DNA of 64,000 nt from Blastobasis lacticolella (GCA_905147135.1 LR990051.1:19993115-20057114); one strand, 5' to 3'. Numbered from the stretch's first letter, positions 33,251-45,675 are shown. Numbers and translations are program-made. The notes: generated by a model from the sequence alone, not told the origin.

Positions 33251-34205
33251 TGGAAAAGGGATAGCAACACTTGTTATGGTTAATATTTTAACTGCAATTT
33301 TCACTGCACTCCACACAAAAATGAATCTTCGCTATATGGTAATTTGGATGACAATCGATTACTATAGTTATCTCGTAATTGTAAAATCAGACAGTACGCG
33401 ACCACTCTTAACCAAGGCACGACGGAGAATGTAAATTTTGTGTAACGTTTTATGTCTGTGTTCCGTCCTGTAAAATATATTTGTTTCTTCAACATTCATT
33501 AACCTTTTAGTTCAGTCAGGAACAGAGTACAGGTGCGACCGCCTAACTGGAATTGAATGTCGCCATCTTTAAGCAATAGGACCGCAAAGAATCGCAGCAA
33601 GGCAGCTCCGCTGCGATTGGTAGACATTGCTTTGCGATCGGGAAGAGTATAATAGCGGACATTGGCAGAAGCTGGATTTGACGTCTAAGATAATGAAAAT
33701 TACTTTTACGACTTTTATGTTATGTGCGAATCTTACACCATCGTCCGTAGCGCCGTTTCCTGCCAGGTAAGAAGGGACAAAATACACATGAATAATACGA
33801 GAAAAAACAGCCGCCCGCACCCTTCCCCTCCCCTCGAGCCTGCACCTTTCGTGTCACCGTAAATCAAACGGAATGATTACCCTCCCTACTTTAAAGCGTG
33901 CTCGACACGCACTCACTCATGTTTCCCTTTGAACCTTTTTATAGGTTTTTCACCAATATGTGAGATGTAGGTTAATATTATATTTTAACGTAGGGGTGCC
34001 CAACCGTCCGTTCGCAAGCTGTTGGAGTCGATCACGATAAATATCTGCCGTCGATTTCTTGAAGGGGCTCCTGAACGGGCATTATGGTTATTGCAATATA
34101 GTGGCCGGCATTGCCGTACCATTGCCAGCCAAATGGCTATTCAATTTTGTATTGTTGTGACATAGTCCCGCTCTAGTACTACGTTTCTTATCTGTTTACG
34201 AGTTA
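33251..34205. other. Non-coding; possible 5' UTR of the LINE, then nothing identified
   Basis: The first 300 bases may be LINE 5' UTR. A small inverted repeat ('tcgcagc'/'gctgcga') lies near 33590-33620. From 33700 on nothing was recognised. Confidence 0.4.
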
Positions 34206-34265
34206 AGTTTACTGTTTATAAGTTTACTGTTTATAAGTTTACTGTTTATAAGTTTACTGTTTATA
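34206..34265. repeat. Perfect tandem repeat, 15 bp x 4
   Basis: Four identical units of 'agtttactgtttata'. Confidence 0.97.
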
Positions 34266-35721
34266 ATCGATTTAAAAATTAGGTTCGTGTTCAACTGTAA
34301 GTATATTTTTTTATGTAGGTACGTTGGACACTTACGTTATACTCGTATGTACGTTAGGATTGGCAATTGTATACCGATTCCTATAAATTATTATTTTTTG
34401 TTTTCGAGGGTTTCCCTCGATTACTGAGAGTTGCTGCCATCGTTAGATCCTGGGCTGTTAAAAATGAGACCAGCACAGGGTTCAAAAAAAGACGAAGAAG
34501 TTTTAAGTCTGACAAAACAAAAAATTTCAACGTCGGTCCAAAATTAAAAAAATCGTAACTTTTTATTGTGATATAAGTGCGCTATATTGGTCATTACTGT
34601 TAAGGCAGGCGAGCGGGTATAGGTGAGTCGAGATGATCAATGCACACGCGTTTCATATGACGATTTTCATCACACTTGCGAGGAAAACAACAGACCCGTA
34701 ATAAAATATTTATACGAAAAATGGCACGAAGTTTTCTTTTTCTTCGCGCACAGATAAGTGGAGGGTGCGAAAAATCAACATGCCTACAGCCTATATTTAA
34801 AATATTATAAACCCAATATTTTCGTTTTTATATTATAACTTTGTTGCAAATTGTAATTAATTTGATAACTTTTTAAATATTAAAATAATATTTATTTTTA
34901 CAATATAAAATAAGTCTTAGATAATTACAATTATAAAAGTAATTGTCAATTAACAAATAAGTTTGCCAGTTATTACAAATGAATCTGCCCCTTACCGCTC
35001 CCGGCGCAAAGGTGCCCAACTGCCCATCACGCTCGCCGCATTACCGCGCTGAATCGCCAACCTCTGCACCAAGAACGACCTAAAGCTGGAGTCACCCGTG
35101 AGAATTGAATATTTATTTATCATAATAGACCGTAGTTCTGCAAAATGCAAACATCGCCAAAAAGGGACCTTTGAATTATGGCCATTTTTATGTTTAACTT
35201 AAGTGCCCTTTCATAATGTTTTAGGCATAGCGAAAGTTCACTTACAAGCCGATGGTCAGTTTTATATCTTTTTAACTTCGAGTTACTCCAAAAAGCACAA
35301 TATACACTTTCATCGCACATGTTTTCGGGTTTATTACTACGGTTAGTATTATTTTTCCCTCTTTATTTCGACGCAGTTGCATGCGTCATAATCACAAGCA
35401 CAATATAGCCCAGTTTATGATCTGTTTCGGCTAAACAGCATTTGTCTAATAAATAAAAAACCATAAAGCGGCCAAGTAAGATTGCATTTTGCAAAATCGA
35501 TACTTTAATAAAATATAACTTTATTGCACAACTAAACTTGTTTAATGCACATTTACATTTTTAAACGTTTTTAATTACCCTGGTTACAATATTTCTTCAC
35601 CAAATCAACAAAAATCGACCTCGTTGAATACATTATCACATTAATAACTTTATTATATCGACGAAAACAATTGAAAGAAATAGAGATGACCCGCTTCCCT
35701 GAAAAAGTAAGAAGTTTTTTA
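34266..35721. other. Non-coding stretch, nothing identified
   Basis: Very AT-rich, especially 34800-34980. Short frames only, no domain. Confidence 0.45.
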
Positions 35722-35820
35722 TGTAATACGGCAGACAAACAGGCAAGCGGGCCACCTGACGGATAGTGGTCACCGCCACCAATGCGTTGCCTGTCTCTAA
35801 GGAGATCACTAGTATAAGGT
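35722..35820 (-). repeat. Family B repeat, internally deleted
   Basis: 'tatgtaatacggcagacaaa', 'caggcaagcgggccacctga' and 'agtggtcaccgcc' run straight into 'accaatgcgttgcc', skipping the middle found in the 40481 copy. Confidence 0.8.
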
Positions 35821-37034
35821 ATAATGAACGATATTGATTTTGATTTTTTTTTGCAAAAATTGCAGAAAAAAATGTATGGATCAGGGGTATAAATCTCATT
35901 TTGCTCAAATTGGGGCTTGGGAGCTTTTTACACAACTACGGCCAATTAAGAAAGTTCAAGAAAATCTGTAGGAATCTATTATATTCAGCCGCATAAAATC
36001 TCATTGTTGATAAAACCCTTTGTTTGTCCTAAAAACTGTATGGATTTATGAGTAAATAAAATACTTAATACGTAACTTAAACAACATAAAAGTGCATAAT
36101 AGTTAAATAAAAAGGACGCGCATGTAATATCTTGTATTATGTGCTTAAAAGTATATTGTATTACTACATCCGAGTTACGAGCAAATGTGAAAGTATTATT
36201 TCCATGTTGCAGTCAAACAAACTTAAATATTTCATGGCCGATCATCGCCGCTCCAGCCCCAGCACCCCTGCTATAGGCATCGCTATTATATCACGCGTAA
36301 AATAACGAGGAACAATCGTAAGTGATGAAAGCTGTAAAACGAATACGTCGTAAGGGATTTTCTTATACAATAACATTTATGCGTTTTGATGTATTATGTG
36401 AAAATGGCATTTTCTTTGCTGGAATCTCAATCGAAGTAGGATTCAAAGCTTATTCGTTTAGAGAGTTTATGTACGTAGTAACAGTTGCTGTTACCATACC
36501 ATAAGTATCAATACTGTCACAAGATGGATGATGGTAGGCTATACAGAGGTTTTCAGACGCTTGAGTTTTGTGCCGCCTATATCCATCAGCTCTATCACTG
36601 TTCTTGGGCATCTTTAAAAAGAAATATTTTAATATTGTTATCCCTCATCATAAAAATAGTTCACCGTTGGACTTGAGTCTCTATTTAGTAGAGGGTATTG
36701 TTATAATTTCTAATGTTGGCTGTTTTGATTGAACATATCACTGTCGAAAATACGCTAAGTCATCGGAGAAGACGAAATCTTCGTCTCAGATTTTCCCTGT
36801 TCGCTTTCGATTTTACGCATCCTACCGCTTGTAGATACGCGGTGTTTGTTCGAATGAAGATTTTGACATGATGCCCACAACTAAATTCTATTATCGCACC
36901 GGTCGCCATCGATTCATCCTTGCACCTTGGAAATAGATTGGTCGCGAAATGTTTGGTTCCAAAGTAGAGGTTTTCCCTGTAGTACATGTAATTTTCCAGA
37001 AAGGGGTAAAAAGGTTTTTGCAGGGTCGGCAACA
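35821..37034. other. Non-coding stretch, nothing identified
   Basis: AT-rich, no gene or repeat recognised. Confidence 0.45.
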
Positions 37035-37125
37035 TGTGTGAGTGATACCCTGAGTATTGCAAACGTTTATTGGCCGCGGTAACTCTTACCATCAGGCAAA
37101 CCTTAAGCTTGTTTGCGACCATAAA
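37035..37125 (+). repeat. Family B repeat, decayed
   Basis: 'gagtattgcaaacg', 'cttaccatcaggcaaacc' and 'aagcttgtttgcgaccataa' give the family order with the A-rich end on the plus strand. Confidence 0.6.
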
Positions 37126-38525
37126 AACACAGTTGAAAACATAGCTACCCATATTCTGCTTTACGGATGTCTTAGGTGATATAACTCATATAGTCACCGT
37201 ACGACGAAACCAGCAAATGTTACGGCTACAAATATTACTGTAGGAACTTTTATAAGTTAGGCATCACTAAATCCCTGCGTGTAACAAACAACTGAGATTG
37301 AGATGGCCGGCCAAACTGCGAGATAAAGGATGGGAGACAAGCTGCGAGTCACGGTCGCCCTGATACGGTTTGTCTGCGGCGGCCGCGGCGCGGGGGAGGG
37401 GGAGGGGCGCGAGGCGCGGGCGGGGGCGACAAGGATATGAAATTTTGGATTATGTGGACACGGATATTAGACATTTTACCGGTTACGGCTACGGAGACGA
37501 AATTGTGTCGGATATTCCGACTGTTTCGGGTATGCATAGATTCGGTGAGCTGGTGGTGAAAGAGTTCTCTGCAAGTTTGTAAAAACACTTTTGTGTTAAC
37601 TCACCAAAATCGTTATTTAGCTGTTACAGATATGAGATTTTCTTTAATTTCTTGGTTAATATTTCGTACTGTATAGACAAACATATTAGATTTAAAATAG
37701 TCTGTCTTCTAATTTTAATAGATAAAAGTTTGGTAACCACCTCTATCCGAAAACATTTATTTAAGAAAATTATTTTGCTTTTTTGTCAGCCACTTTAGCT
37801 TACTACGGAGCTTACACCCATGACGTAGCCGAGTGCCGCCGATCTTCGCTCCGCTACCCAGGGTCGCCAACTCTGTAACATGATTTGATACTAAATATCA
37901 TCTCAAAATAGTGATTGATTTCTATGGATTTTCAAAACAAGCGCAAATTTTTTTTCCGTAAAAAGAGAGATTTAACAAATTAATTTTATTTTTTTGTTAA
38001 ATTAAAAGTGTATGTACGTAAATTCTATTTAGTGCTACACTTGGTACTAGGATCTAATTGCTGACTTTATGAAAATAGTACTCGTTTCTAAGTTGGCAAC
38101 CCTACTGCTACCCGCTTTGATAACGATTGGCGGTGACCCAATTCTGGCGCGGATGTTCGCCACGCGATGCATCGGCCCCGGCGGCGCTTTAAATACCTCA
38201 CTACCCGAGTACCCGACTGCTTTTACTGCCGACACGGGCCTGCTCCCTTAGACGCCAGCAGAGCTTGCTAAGCGGTGACTATCGGCAAGGGCTACGGTAC
38301 GTAATTTTACGTTTCATGCTGTAACTTTATATGCCGTATACGTCGTTTCAAAGTTGCACGGGATTTAATATTTGGTAATCTTAGATCCCTTGTAACTTTC
38401 AAACGATATATTTTAACGAAAATCTGATTAACTACAAGCATCGATATTGGTTCCTAGATCACGTATTTTCATTGGCTTTGATAGCGTAATATTGATAATT
38501 TGATCAAACAACGTTTGGGTGGAGG
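37126..38525. other. Non-coding stretch with a GC-rich patch
   Basis: A very GC-rich patch lies at 37370-37430. The 70-codon frame across it (37370-37582) begins with a low-complexity Arg/Gly/Ala run and shows no known domain, so I do not call it a gene. A second repeat-poor patch lies at 38090-38280. Confidence 0.4.
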
Positions 38526-38780
38526 GCGCTCGGGGGACACTCCTCTTAACAAGGGAACCTGACAGGATAGGATCATGGTTATACATTCAGGCGCTGTAAT
38601 AGACGGCAACTTTCGTGCGATGGGTGGTTTTGAGGTCTCCTGTTGGTGGGGCGACGTCCGTCGAACGACCATGGTCGCACGACCGTTGCCAATTAGGACA
38701 GTGCGTCAGTCGTCTGAATGTGCAGGTTTCATCACGATGTTTTCCATCACCGTAAGAGCATCGTTTAGAATATGGCGGTA
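38526..38780 (-). mobile_element. tRNA-derived SINE fragment split by a small palindrome
   Basis: SINE body pieces 38526-38590 ('acaagggaacctgacagg', 'ggatcatggttatacattca') and 38706-38780 ('cgtctgaatgtgcaggtttc', 'accgtaagagcatcg') belong together but are separated by about 115 bp of foreign sequence. Confidence 0.75.
38591..38705. mobile_element. Small fold-back element nested in the SINE
   Basis: Ends are inverted: 'ctgtaatagacggcaac' on the left and, reversed, 'ctgtcctaattggcaac' on the right. The arms continue through 'tcgtgcga'. The flanking 'tcag' occurs on both sides and may be a 4-bp target duplication. No coding capacity. Confidence 0.6.
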
Positions 38781-39129
38781 CTTTGGTTACTTTGGCTTTG
38801 TAATTACCGAAATAATATGTAGGTACAACGATGGTAATTACTCACATATGTGCGACAGATAAGACGCTTCAATCAGCCAAACTAGCCGATATGTAATATT
38901 CATCTCCGACATCTGTGTCTAGGAGGATAATAAATAGAAATCAGCCCACCCCTTCAGGAGATACGATGCCACAGACAAACAGGCAGAGCTTACACTCAAT
39001 GCGATGTACTATGATACATAAATACGCTCTCGGCTCGGCTGGACTGCCATTGAAGTCACAAGTGCCATTACCTGAATCGGTGCTGCTCGATTACACATGG
39101 GGTTGGGCAGCGCTGATTATTGATTTATT
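38781..39129. other. Non-coding stretch, nothing identified
   Basis: No gene or repeat recognised. Confidence 0.4.
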
Positions 39130-39325
39130 ATTTATTTTTGTATTGTTTTAAATGATTTACTAACCTAGGTATAAGAAGTATTAATAACTTCTTTGACTCC
39201 AAGGTTTGCTGGTAGAAAACTCAACTGTTGAGTTAAGCTCGCCTTTGTACTTTAGTTACATTCTGTTAAATTGTATTTATTGATTTTATTTTTTGTGTAC
39301 AATAAAGAATTGAGAATTGAGAACT
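39130..39325 (+). mobile_element. Probable LINE 3' tail
   Basis: 'tttgtgtacaataaagaatt' followed by 'gagaattgagaa' is a polyadenylation-like signal with a short tandem repeat. No RT-coding part is attached. Confidence 0.5.
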
Positions 39326-39574
39326 AAAATGAGTCTTTGTTACTTCGTTCAATAAATGAAATCGAAATTGCAATAAATCCTCTTTCATTGTCAGCGTTGA
39401 AGCATAAAATGTATACTCACGCGTCTCTTGCCACTGTGAAGACGATACCACCTAACACATCCATACTATCAAAACTAACAACACGGATAAGCTCCTCTGA
39501 ATGAAGGAAATACAGCTATCCATCTCACATATATATTAGTGAGATAACATTTTAATCCACAACACAAACCTCAT

Positions 39575-39715
39575 AGCGTGTTCTTTTTTTATGGTATATG
39601 GCAGACAAACAGACAAGCGGGCCACCTGATGGAAAGTGATCAACGCCGCCTATGGACATCAGCAACACCAGGGGAGTTACCAAACCGTTGCCCGCCTCTG
39701 AAGCGATGTTGATGG
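39575..39715 (-). repeat. Family B repeat
   Basis: T-run, 'tggcagacaaacagacaagc', 'gggccacctgatggaaagtg', 'gacatcagcaacaccagggg' and 'accgttgcccgcctctgaa'. Same order as 40481-40710 but lacking its far end. Confidence 0.8.
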
Positions 39716-39959
39716 AATTCAAGTACATTCTCGAATTACACTTTTATAGCACGTGACATGCATAAGTAATAATTAGTATTTTACTGAACTGAATTCTTAA
39801 CTAAATCAAAGAGCTCATCCCAACTTCTATTTGCGGACATCTGGAAAAGATTAGGACTGCGTCACGGGCCAATAATAGCGAGGAATTAGCGGGCATTTCA
39901 ATCATATTATAGTCCGACACAGGTCAGAAAAATAATTAACAATTCCTGCCACCAAATGT
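39716..39959. other. Non-coding stretch, nothing identified
   Basis: No gene or repeat recognised. Confidence 0.4.
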
Positions 39960-40150
39960 TTATAATGTTGTGTTCCGGTTTTACGGATAAAGTATTTTAG
40001 CTTCCGAATGAATGGACCGATTTGCAAGCGGGTTTCTCTATTTGAAAGCCAGAGTCTAAATAGTTCTTAGCTTTGTTTCATTAAAATCAGCTTAGTAGTT
40101 TAAAATATCATTGAGTTTAAGTAAACTTGGTACGGGGTTACGCTCCTAAC
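39960..40150 (+). repeat. Dispersed repeat, family H
   Basis: 'ttgaaagccagag', 'ttagctttgtttcattaaaa', 'cagcttagtagttta' and 'aagtaaacttggtacgggg' match 13290-13455 and 61620-61800. Confidence 0.65.
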
Positions 40151-40480
40151 TTCTGTGTAGCCAGCCAGGAGAATTTACAACGGCGACCATAAAGATAATG
40201 TTGTCACTCAGGCACGCCCGAGGACAAGCGAATACTATCTTGGAACGAGCAACAACAAGTATGAAGTACCAGGTAGTGATAGGAAAATTATTGACCCCAA
40301 CGTTATCCCTCAAAAAAGTGGAGACGGAAGAAGGATAAGGTAGCCAGCGCAAATACAGGCATGACGTATTCATCTTAGTTCTTACAGTGACAACGCACCT
40401 GCGGTTCTGCAAACCGTAGAGACAGTTGCCGCTTACCATCAGATTATGATTGTCTGTTACTGTAAAGCATAAAAGACTTT
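40151..40480. other. Non-coding stretch, nothing identified
   Basis: An open minus-strand frame crosses it without a recognised domain. Confidence 0.4.
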
Positions 40481-40710
40481 TTTTTTTTATGTCATACGGT
40501 AGGCAGACAGGCAAGCGGGCCACCTGATGGAAAGTGGTCACCACTGCCTATAGACATTAGCAACACCAAGAGTATCGCCAATGCGTTGCCCACCTCTATA
40601 ACACGTTGCTCTGGCAGCAAAAAGCAAATGCCACTCCACTGCCAAAGCCACGGTTCCCCAAATCCCCACCCCATGGAGCACTGCAAACCTTACTCACCGG
40701 CAGAAACACA
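40481..40710 (-). repeat. Family B retroposon-like repeat, nearly complete
   Basis: T-run then 'tatgtcatacggtaggcaga', 'caggcaagcgggccacctga', 'gacattagcaacaccaagag', 'atgcgttgcccacctctata', 'acgttgctctggcagcaaaa' and 'ccccaccccatggagcactg'. Best partner of 27400-27632. T-run on the plus strand means an A-rich 3' end on the minus strand. Confidence 0.8.
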
Positions 40711-42024
40711 ATACTATTTAAAAGAGTATTATTTAGCTGCGATTATGCTTAAGCAGAAGAGGCATATGTGGTAAGTATTATCTTGCGGCACTCGTGCAAC
40801 ATGCAGATGCAACACAAGATTGAAAGAGTCCTATATCAGACGACATGATTCAGTATTTCCGAACCAGTATAGATACTGAAGGCAGCGCTCAACGTACTCA
40901 CCACCAGTATAATATGAGCTCGCATCACTCATGATGCGCGTACAAATTGGAGACGGTCCAACCGAAGTCTGAACAAGGTGTGCGAAGAAGGCTGTGTAGT
41001 TCAGGCAACTTCATATTTTATTGAACGCATGGCAGTAAAGTGGTTACTGTGCGCGTTGCTTGCAAGCGAAAGGAACAAAAAGCCATCGATCGAAACCAGT
41101 TACGAAACAGGTGTCGTAGACCAATGCAGCCGCAGTCTTCGAATTTCGACAAAATAATTAAAGTTTGAAGAGGTAATGTTGTTTGTTGCGTACGTACTTG
41201 AATTGAAACCTACTTAAAAGACATCAATAATTATTTTACTAAAAGGAAGTTACCTATAAGTCACTTTCAGAAGGTTGGGACTTATTCTCATTATGCCTGA
41301 AAGTCTCAACATCTAAAAATAACAAAAGTTACCCGCATAAAAAGGGTTTTTATTATTTTCAACAACACAAAAATTTACTTTAAAGTTTTTACAATACTTA
41401 ATTTTAAGTTCATAAAGTCGGATCACGAGCATAAAACAGCTGAAAGTCATGAACAATACTCTTCCCTCAATTTGGACCTAATTCCAATATCGATCTTTGA
41501 AATGCCTGTGACAATACCGCGTCACGTAATTACTTTGATATATATTTCTCTCCTGGATCGCGCTGATTGTGGGGACCGGCTGTTTGGCCGTGCAGAGGAA
41601 TCGCTTTCAAATTCTATTATTCCGGTTTTGTTCGCAGTCCATTAGGCGCAGGTGGAGGGGCGCGGGAGGGGAGGGGAGAGGGTGTTGTAGGCTGTCGGCG
41701 GGCGGGTCAATCCAGACCCAGCTACACAGTTTTGATTGAAAATACATTTTTTTCTCATGCAAAATGTAAATTAAGCGGTCGGCTCAGATGCTGTTGGATT
41801 TGGACAGCTGTGCGTGGCAGTTGGGTTTGTTTTGCAGTTATAGTATGTTTGTACTAGAATTCTGTGGTTTTGCATACATAAAGTTCAACTATAGCAGCGT
41901 GATAGAGTGAGAGCATGGAATGAAATTTGTATGAGCAAGCTAGTAGATTAGTGACGCACGTTGTGCTGACTTCAAATATTCGTACAATGACACACAATTT
42001 TGCGAAAAGTTATAGCGTAGTTCA
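40711..42024. other. Non-coding stretch, nothing firm
   Basis: AT-rich except for a G-rich patch at 41650-41710. Short frames without domains. Confidence 0.4.
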
Positions 42025-42285
42025 TCATTATCATATCAGCCGGATCTCCCCCCAGAGATCTCTAGAAAGACCGATCTTGTGTCTTCCGCATCCTGTTGGT
42101 ACCTGCGATTTTTACCAGGTCGTCGGTCCACCTAGTGGGAGACCTACCCAGGCTGTGTTTTAAACTCTTACTAAAATATTTGCAAGCAAATGGCGCAGGA
42201 TAGGGACCAATAGCGTATTCTTGTGTCGGAGGCCAAGATCCACTTCGGGTCGCTGAGCCAGCGAAGTAAGTAAGTAAAATATTTG
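42025..42285. pseudogene. Two facing RTE-type LINE 3' ends
   Basis: 42025-42150 is the minus-strand RTE end ('catcatcattatcatatcag', 'agagatctct', 'tcttccgcatcc', as at 62243). 42185-42280 reads in the plus direction: WRRIGTNS, a decayed RPRSTSGR stretch and a tail of 'aagtaagtaagtaa'. The second belongs to a different RTE subfamily with a GTAA tail. Confidence 0.65.
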
Positions 42286-44175
42286 CTTACTAAATTTCAA
42301 GCAACAACTGTTGAACGGGTTTTGATGAGACAGCGAACTTTCAGTGCTGTGCCTCTGCCCACGGAAATGGTTTTCCAACTTTGTATCTTTATATCAGAAT
42401 TACAAATAGGCTATACAGTTTCAAAATTTTAAATTAAAGTGTTAAATTTTAACACAGGAAAAGTTTAAAAGTAAAGGTTCTTGTTTTTGTTTTGTCGTGG
42501 TGGTTGATTGAGGGCAGTACCTACCTCGGAACAAAAGTTAGGTAGCGATAAAATAACCCGCACAACACACTCCTATGTGCACTAAACCATTACAATGCAT
42601 CACGTAATCAGGCGGCAAGTTGGTCAATACGTGATCTATAACTAGATATAGGTACTTAATAGACATTGGCAAAGAGACTCGGAAATGGGAATTTCCGGTC
42701 AGTGTTAGCGCTCAGTACACAGGAAGGGTCCCTCTATTATTGTAGTCAAAGGGAATCATTCACAGATGTGACTATACAATTGTTTAACTACCTATTTGCG
42801 TGTTACCTATATCATTTATAGACGAGAACTTAGACTTAGTCAAATGAAAATGCTGAAAAGTTGAAACCGTCCACAATCGTACAATGGTAAAGTATCCAAG
42901 TGGGGTGGGTCAAGCATCCATACAAATTTCTTCGGATTCTCACCAGTAGGTTAATTACGAAACTCTCTTGCAAAATATTAAGTGATTTAAATAATTAAAG
43001 TTACTTTTGCGATTACATGTCATCGATTTAATGGGGAACTTTGTTAGCAATAAACTAAATGAACTGAAACTATTAAATCGATTTTACGTAATCGCAAACG
43101 TCAAAATTTCAATCATTGAAATCAGAGACTATAGTTAGCTACATAGTTACGTAAGCAAATAAATATAAATAAATAAATAATCCTTCTAGTAATACTTACA
43201 CCTACCTATATAAAAATACAAAAACACACTTGTGTCCAAGTAATAATGTTTAATACATTTGTCTTGAATTATTCTGTTTGATTTCTATTGATAGAAGTTG
43301 ATAAAAAACAATTCTGCGATTATTCCATTGAAACGGACATTCGAGTACGTACGAAAAGAAACTTATTTACTAAATCGATTTAGAAAAATCATTCACTTGT
43401 ATCCGAAGCAACAGTATTTTACGAATAAAATGAAGTATCTTTTTTATCATTCCCAACGGGAAAACGACGAAGTCGTCCAGAGGGGAAGAGAGTGAAACAA
43501 AAATTAACCCACATACGGAAAGTCGCGGGAGAAGTTAGTACTGTACCATACTACTAACTTCTCGTCTATACAGAAGTGGTGATAACAAACTGAAAGTAAG
43601 TACGAAAAGTTTGTATAACTTCGCTGAGGAGCGTATTCACGCATAACAATAGAGCAGGTAACAATTAAGATTGAGTAGTGATAGTCCCGCGGGCCGGGCC
43701 CGGGGCGGCGGCACAAAGCGGTCATTCGTCGGAGGAAACGAGACGGATGTTCCGACACTCAGCACATCCGACACATTACAATAATGAAATCTTTGTCGCT
43801 AAAGGACAGCATTACTAAGCAGACACTTACAAAGCATTTCCAGTACAACGGGCCCTAGCTTTGACCCTCGTGCGAACGGAGTGTGTCTAGAGTGCTATGG
43901 CGCGTTGGATGGGTGCCCCGATAAATGTACTCTGGATTTATGTACAGACCAATGGTATAAGCTACTTGTTGTCGTGAATATTTATAATCGGTATCTTGGT
44001 ACAATTAAGACTTCGTAACTTGTTAGATAATTGACGTAATAGCATCAATTCTGGATGACGGAAAGCTAATAGGAATTAGGTGAATATTTTTTTAAAAATA
44101 TTTCGTATAGACATACCTTTTTATTTTACGTACGAATCGAACCTCCGAAAACCAAAACCTGGCTACGCCCGTGGG
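42286..44175. other. Non-coding stretch, nothing identified
   Basis: Mostly AT-rich, with a short GC-rich patch at 43685-43745. No gene, RNA gene or repeat recognised. Confidence 0.45.
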
Positions 44176-44420
44176 GTGGTCCATAGGCTGCGGTGACTGC
44201 TTACCATCAGGCAGGCCGTAAGCTTGTTTGCCACCTCAGTGGTATAAAATAGAGTCTGTGTGAATTGAATATCCGTTATAACTCCTCAACCAGGCAACGG
44301 ATATTGACGCGGTTTTCCTATCCTTTGCAGAAATTCTTCCGGGTGGTTTAAGCTATACGATATTAATAAAGAAAACCCGAGAACACCCGTGCGATGCCGG
44401 AGCGGTTTAATATAAAAACA
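44176..44420 (+). repeat. Family B end followed by family E
   Basis: 44176-44245 is the A-rich end of family B ('ccataggctgcggtgactgc', 'ttaccatcaggcaggccgta', 'gcttgtttgccacctcagtg'). 44260-44420 ('aacggatattgacgcggttt', 'acacccgtgcgatgccggag') is of family E type. Confidence 0.6.
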
Positions 44421-44769
44421 AAAGGGGTCGTCAACGATCCAAATTTAGTCAGTACTTTCAAACTTTTTATATTTTTATGTATAGTGGTTTACTGTAAGTC
44501 CAGTCTATCAGATAGGAAGTGTGAAGTATGTTAATGCTTTTATTGCCAATCTAAGCGTTATTCACATTTTGAGAGCTCGTCAACGTTTTCGTTCGCGGTA
44601 AAAAAAATATTTCTGTGTTTGGAGTTAGGATAAATGTACATATTATTTTTGACAATTGTGGTCATAACAATTTTTTATTCTCTCATCGGTTTGAGATACG
44701 TGACGAATATAAATGTAGTATTTGTCATACGTATATGTTATTATCCCTACTTGGCTTGATAAGCCCAAT

Positions 44770-45270
44770 TATCCCTGACAAGGTGGAGAGGTCTCTTGCC
44801 CGTATGAAGAACGGAAAAGCTATTGGACGTCACGGAATACCCATAGAAACTTGGAAAACAATGGCGACCCGAGGCGTACTCTTGCTCACTGAACTATTCA
44901 ATAGGATCATAGCCACGGGGCTTATGCCTGACGCGTGGCGCGTAAATATCATTACGCCAATATACTGGGTGTTACATAATATATGTATGAAGCCGTGAAC
45001 TGGATGGAGTGCTAAACATATTAAAACGATAGGCACAATTATTTCCGTTGTATGTGGATTTTTGTACCTATCATTTTCATACATTTAGCACTCCATCCGG
45101 TTCACGGCTTCATATATATATATATATATTATGTAACAACCTGTACAACGGAAGGCAGTGTGCAAAACTGCGGCAACTATCCAGGTATCAAACTCATGAG
45201 CCACACAATGAAGCTATTTCAACGTAATACGGTCAAGCATCTACCTAAGCTTTCTCACCAGTACAATGTC
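44770..45270 (+). pseudogene. RTE-type LINE reverse-transcriptase remnant, interrupted by a MITE
   Basis: The translation reads VERSLARMKNGKAIG, then HGIPIETWK, LLTELFNRIIATGLMPDAWR and IITPIY. It breaks at 44964 and resumes after 45145 with EGSVQNCGNYPGIKLMSHTM. These are the N-terminal RT blocks of RTE elements. The element is cut short at about 45270 and has no YADD region. A small frame offset remains after the insertion. Confidence 0.88.
44965..45143. mobile_element. 179-bp palindromic MITE inserted at TA
   Basis: Terminal inverted repeats of about 75 bp start 'ctgggtgttacataat' on the left and, reversed, 'caggttgttacataat' on the right. They share 'gaagccgtgaac' and 'ggatggagtgctaaa'. 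TA lies on each side (44963-44964, 45144-45145). It interrupts a coding frame, which fixes its boundaries well. TA choice suggests a Tc1/mariner-like transposase, as inference. Confidence 0.9.
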
Positions 45271-45282
45271 ATTAGCGTACTT

Positions 45283-45675
45283 CATAAGCCAAGTTCAGCA
45301 CTGAACCCTGGTGAACACCCACAGTAATCGGGAAGTGATTTGTAAGGCCTACGATGGTTTTTACGACGGCTCCAGTATTGGCACACATGTCCTGTATAAT
45401 CCTAATGTACGCTTCGAGCATAGATCTCAGAGCCCACCAGATTATCTCCCGAGGAACACTGTCGGAAGCTCTCTGCAGGTCGAGAAATTTTTAGGTCGAG
45501 GTTGATTACTACTGCAGTGGGACTCCTGGAGGACTCTGTGGAACAAGATAGGATTGTACCGCAGCCCGGCCTGAAGCCGTATTGGCATTCCGGTAAGGAA
45601 CATTCCTGGCGAAGTCTCTGTTCGAAAAGCTTTATTGTATGATGCAAAACCTCGATATACAAGTGGTTTGAATAA
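45283..45675 (-). pseudogene. RTE-type LINE reverse-transcriptase remnant, opposite strand
   Basis: The minus strand reads LHHTIKLFEQRLRQE, CSLPECQYGFRPGCG, VINLDLKISRPAESF, then in other frames MCANTGAVVKT and PITVGVHQGSVLN, the RT motif B region. Several frameshifts. It faces the plus-strand remnant at 44770-45270 and covers overlapping parts of the RT, so they are two separate insertions or one inverted duplication. Confidence 0.82.

Noticed and set aside
37370..37582. Small protein-coding gene with an Arg/Gly-rich start
   Set aside because: The start is low-complexity from a GC-rich patch, no domain is visible, and an opposite-strand frame of equal length exists.
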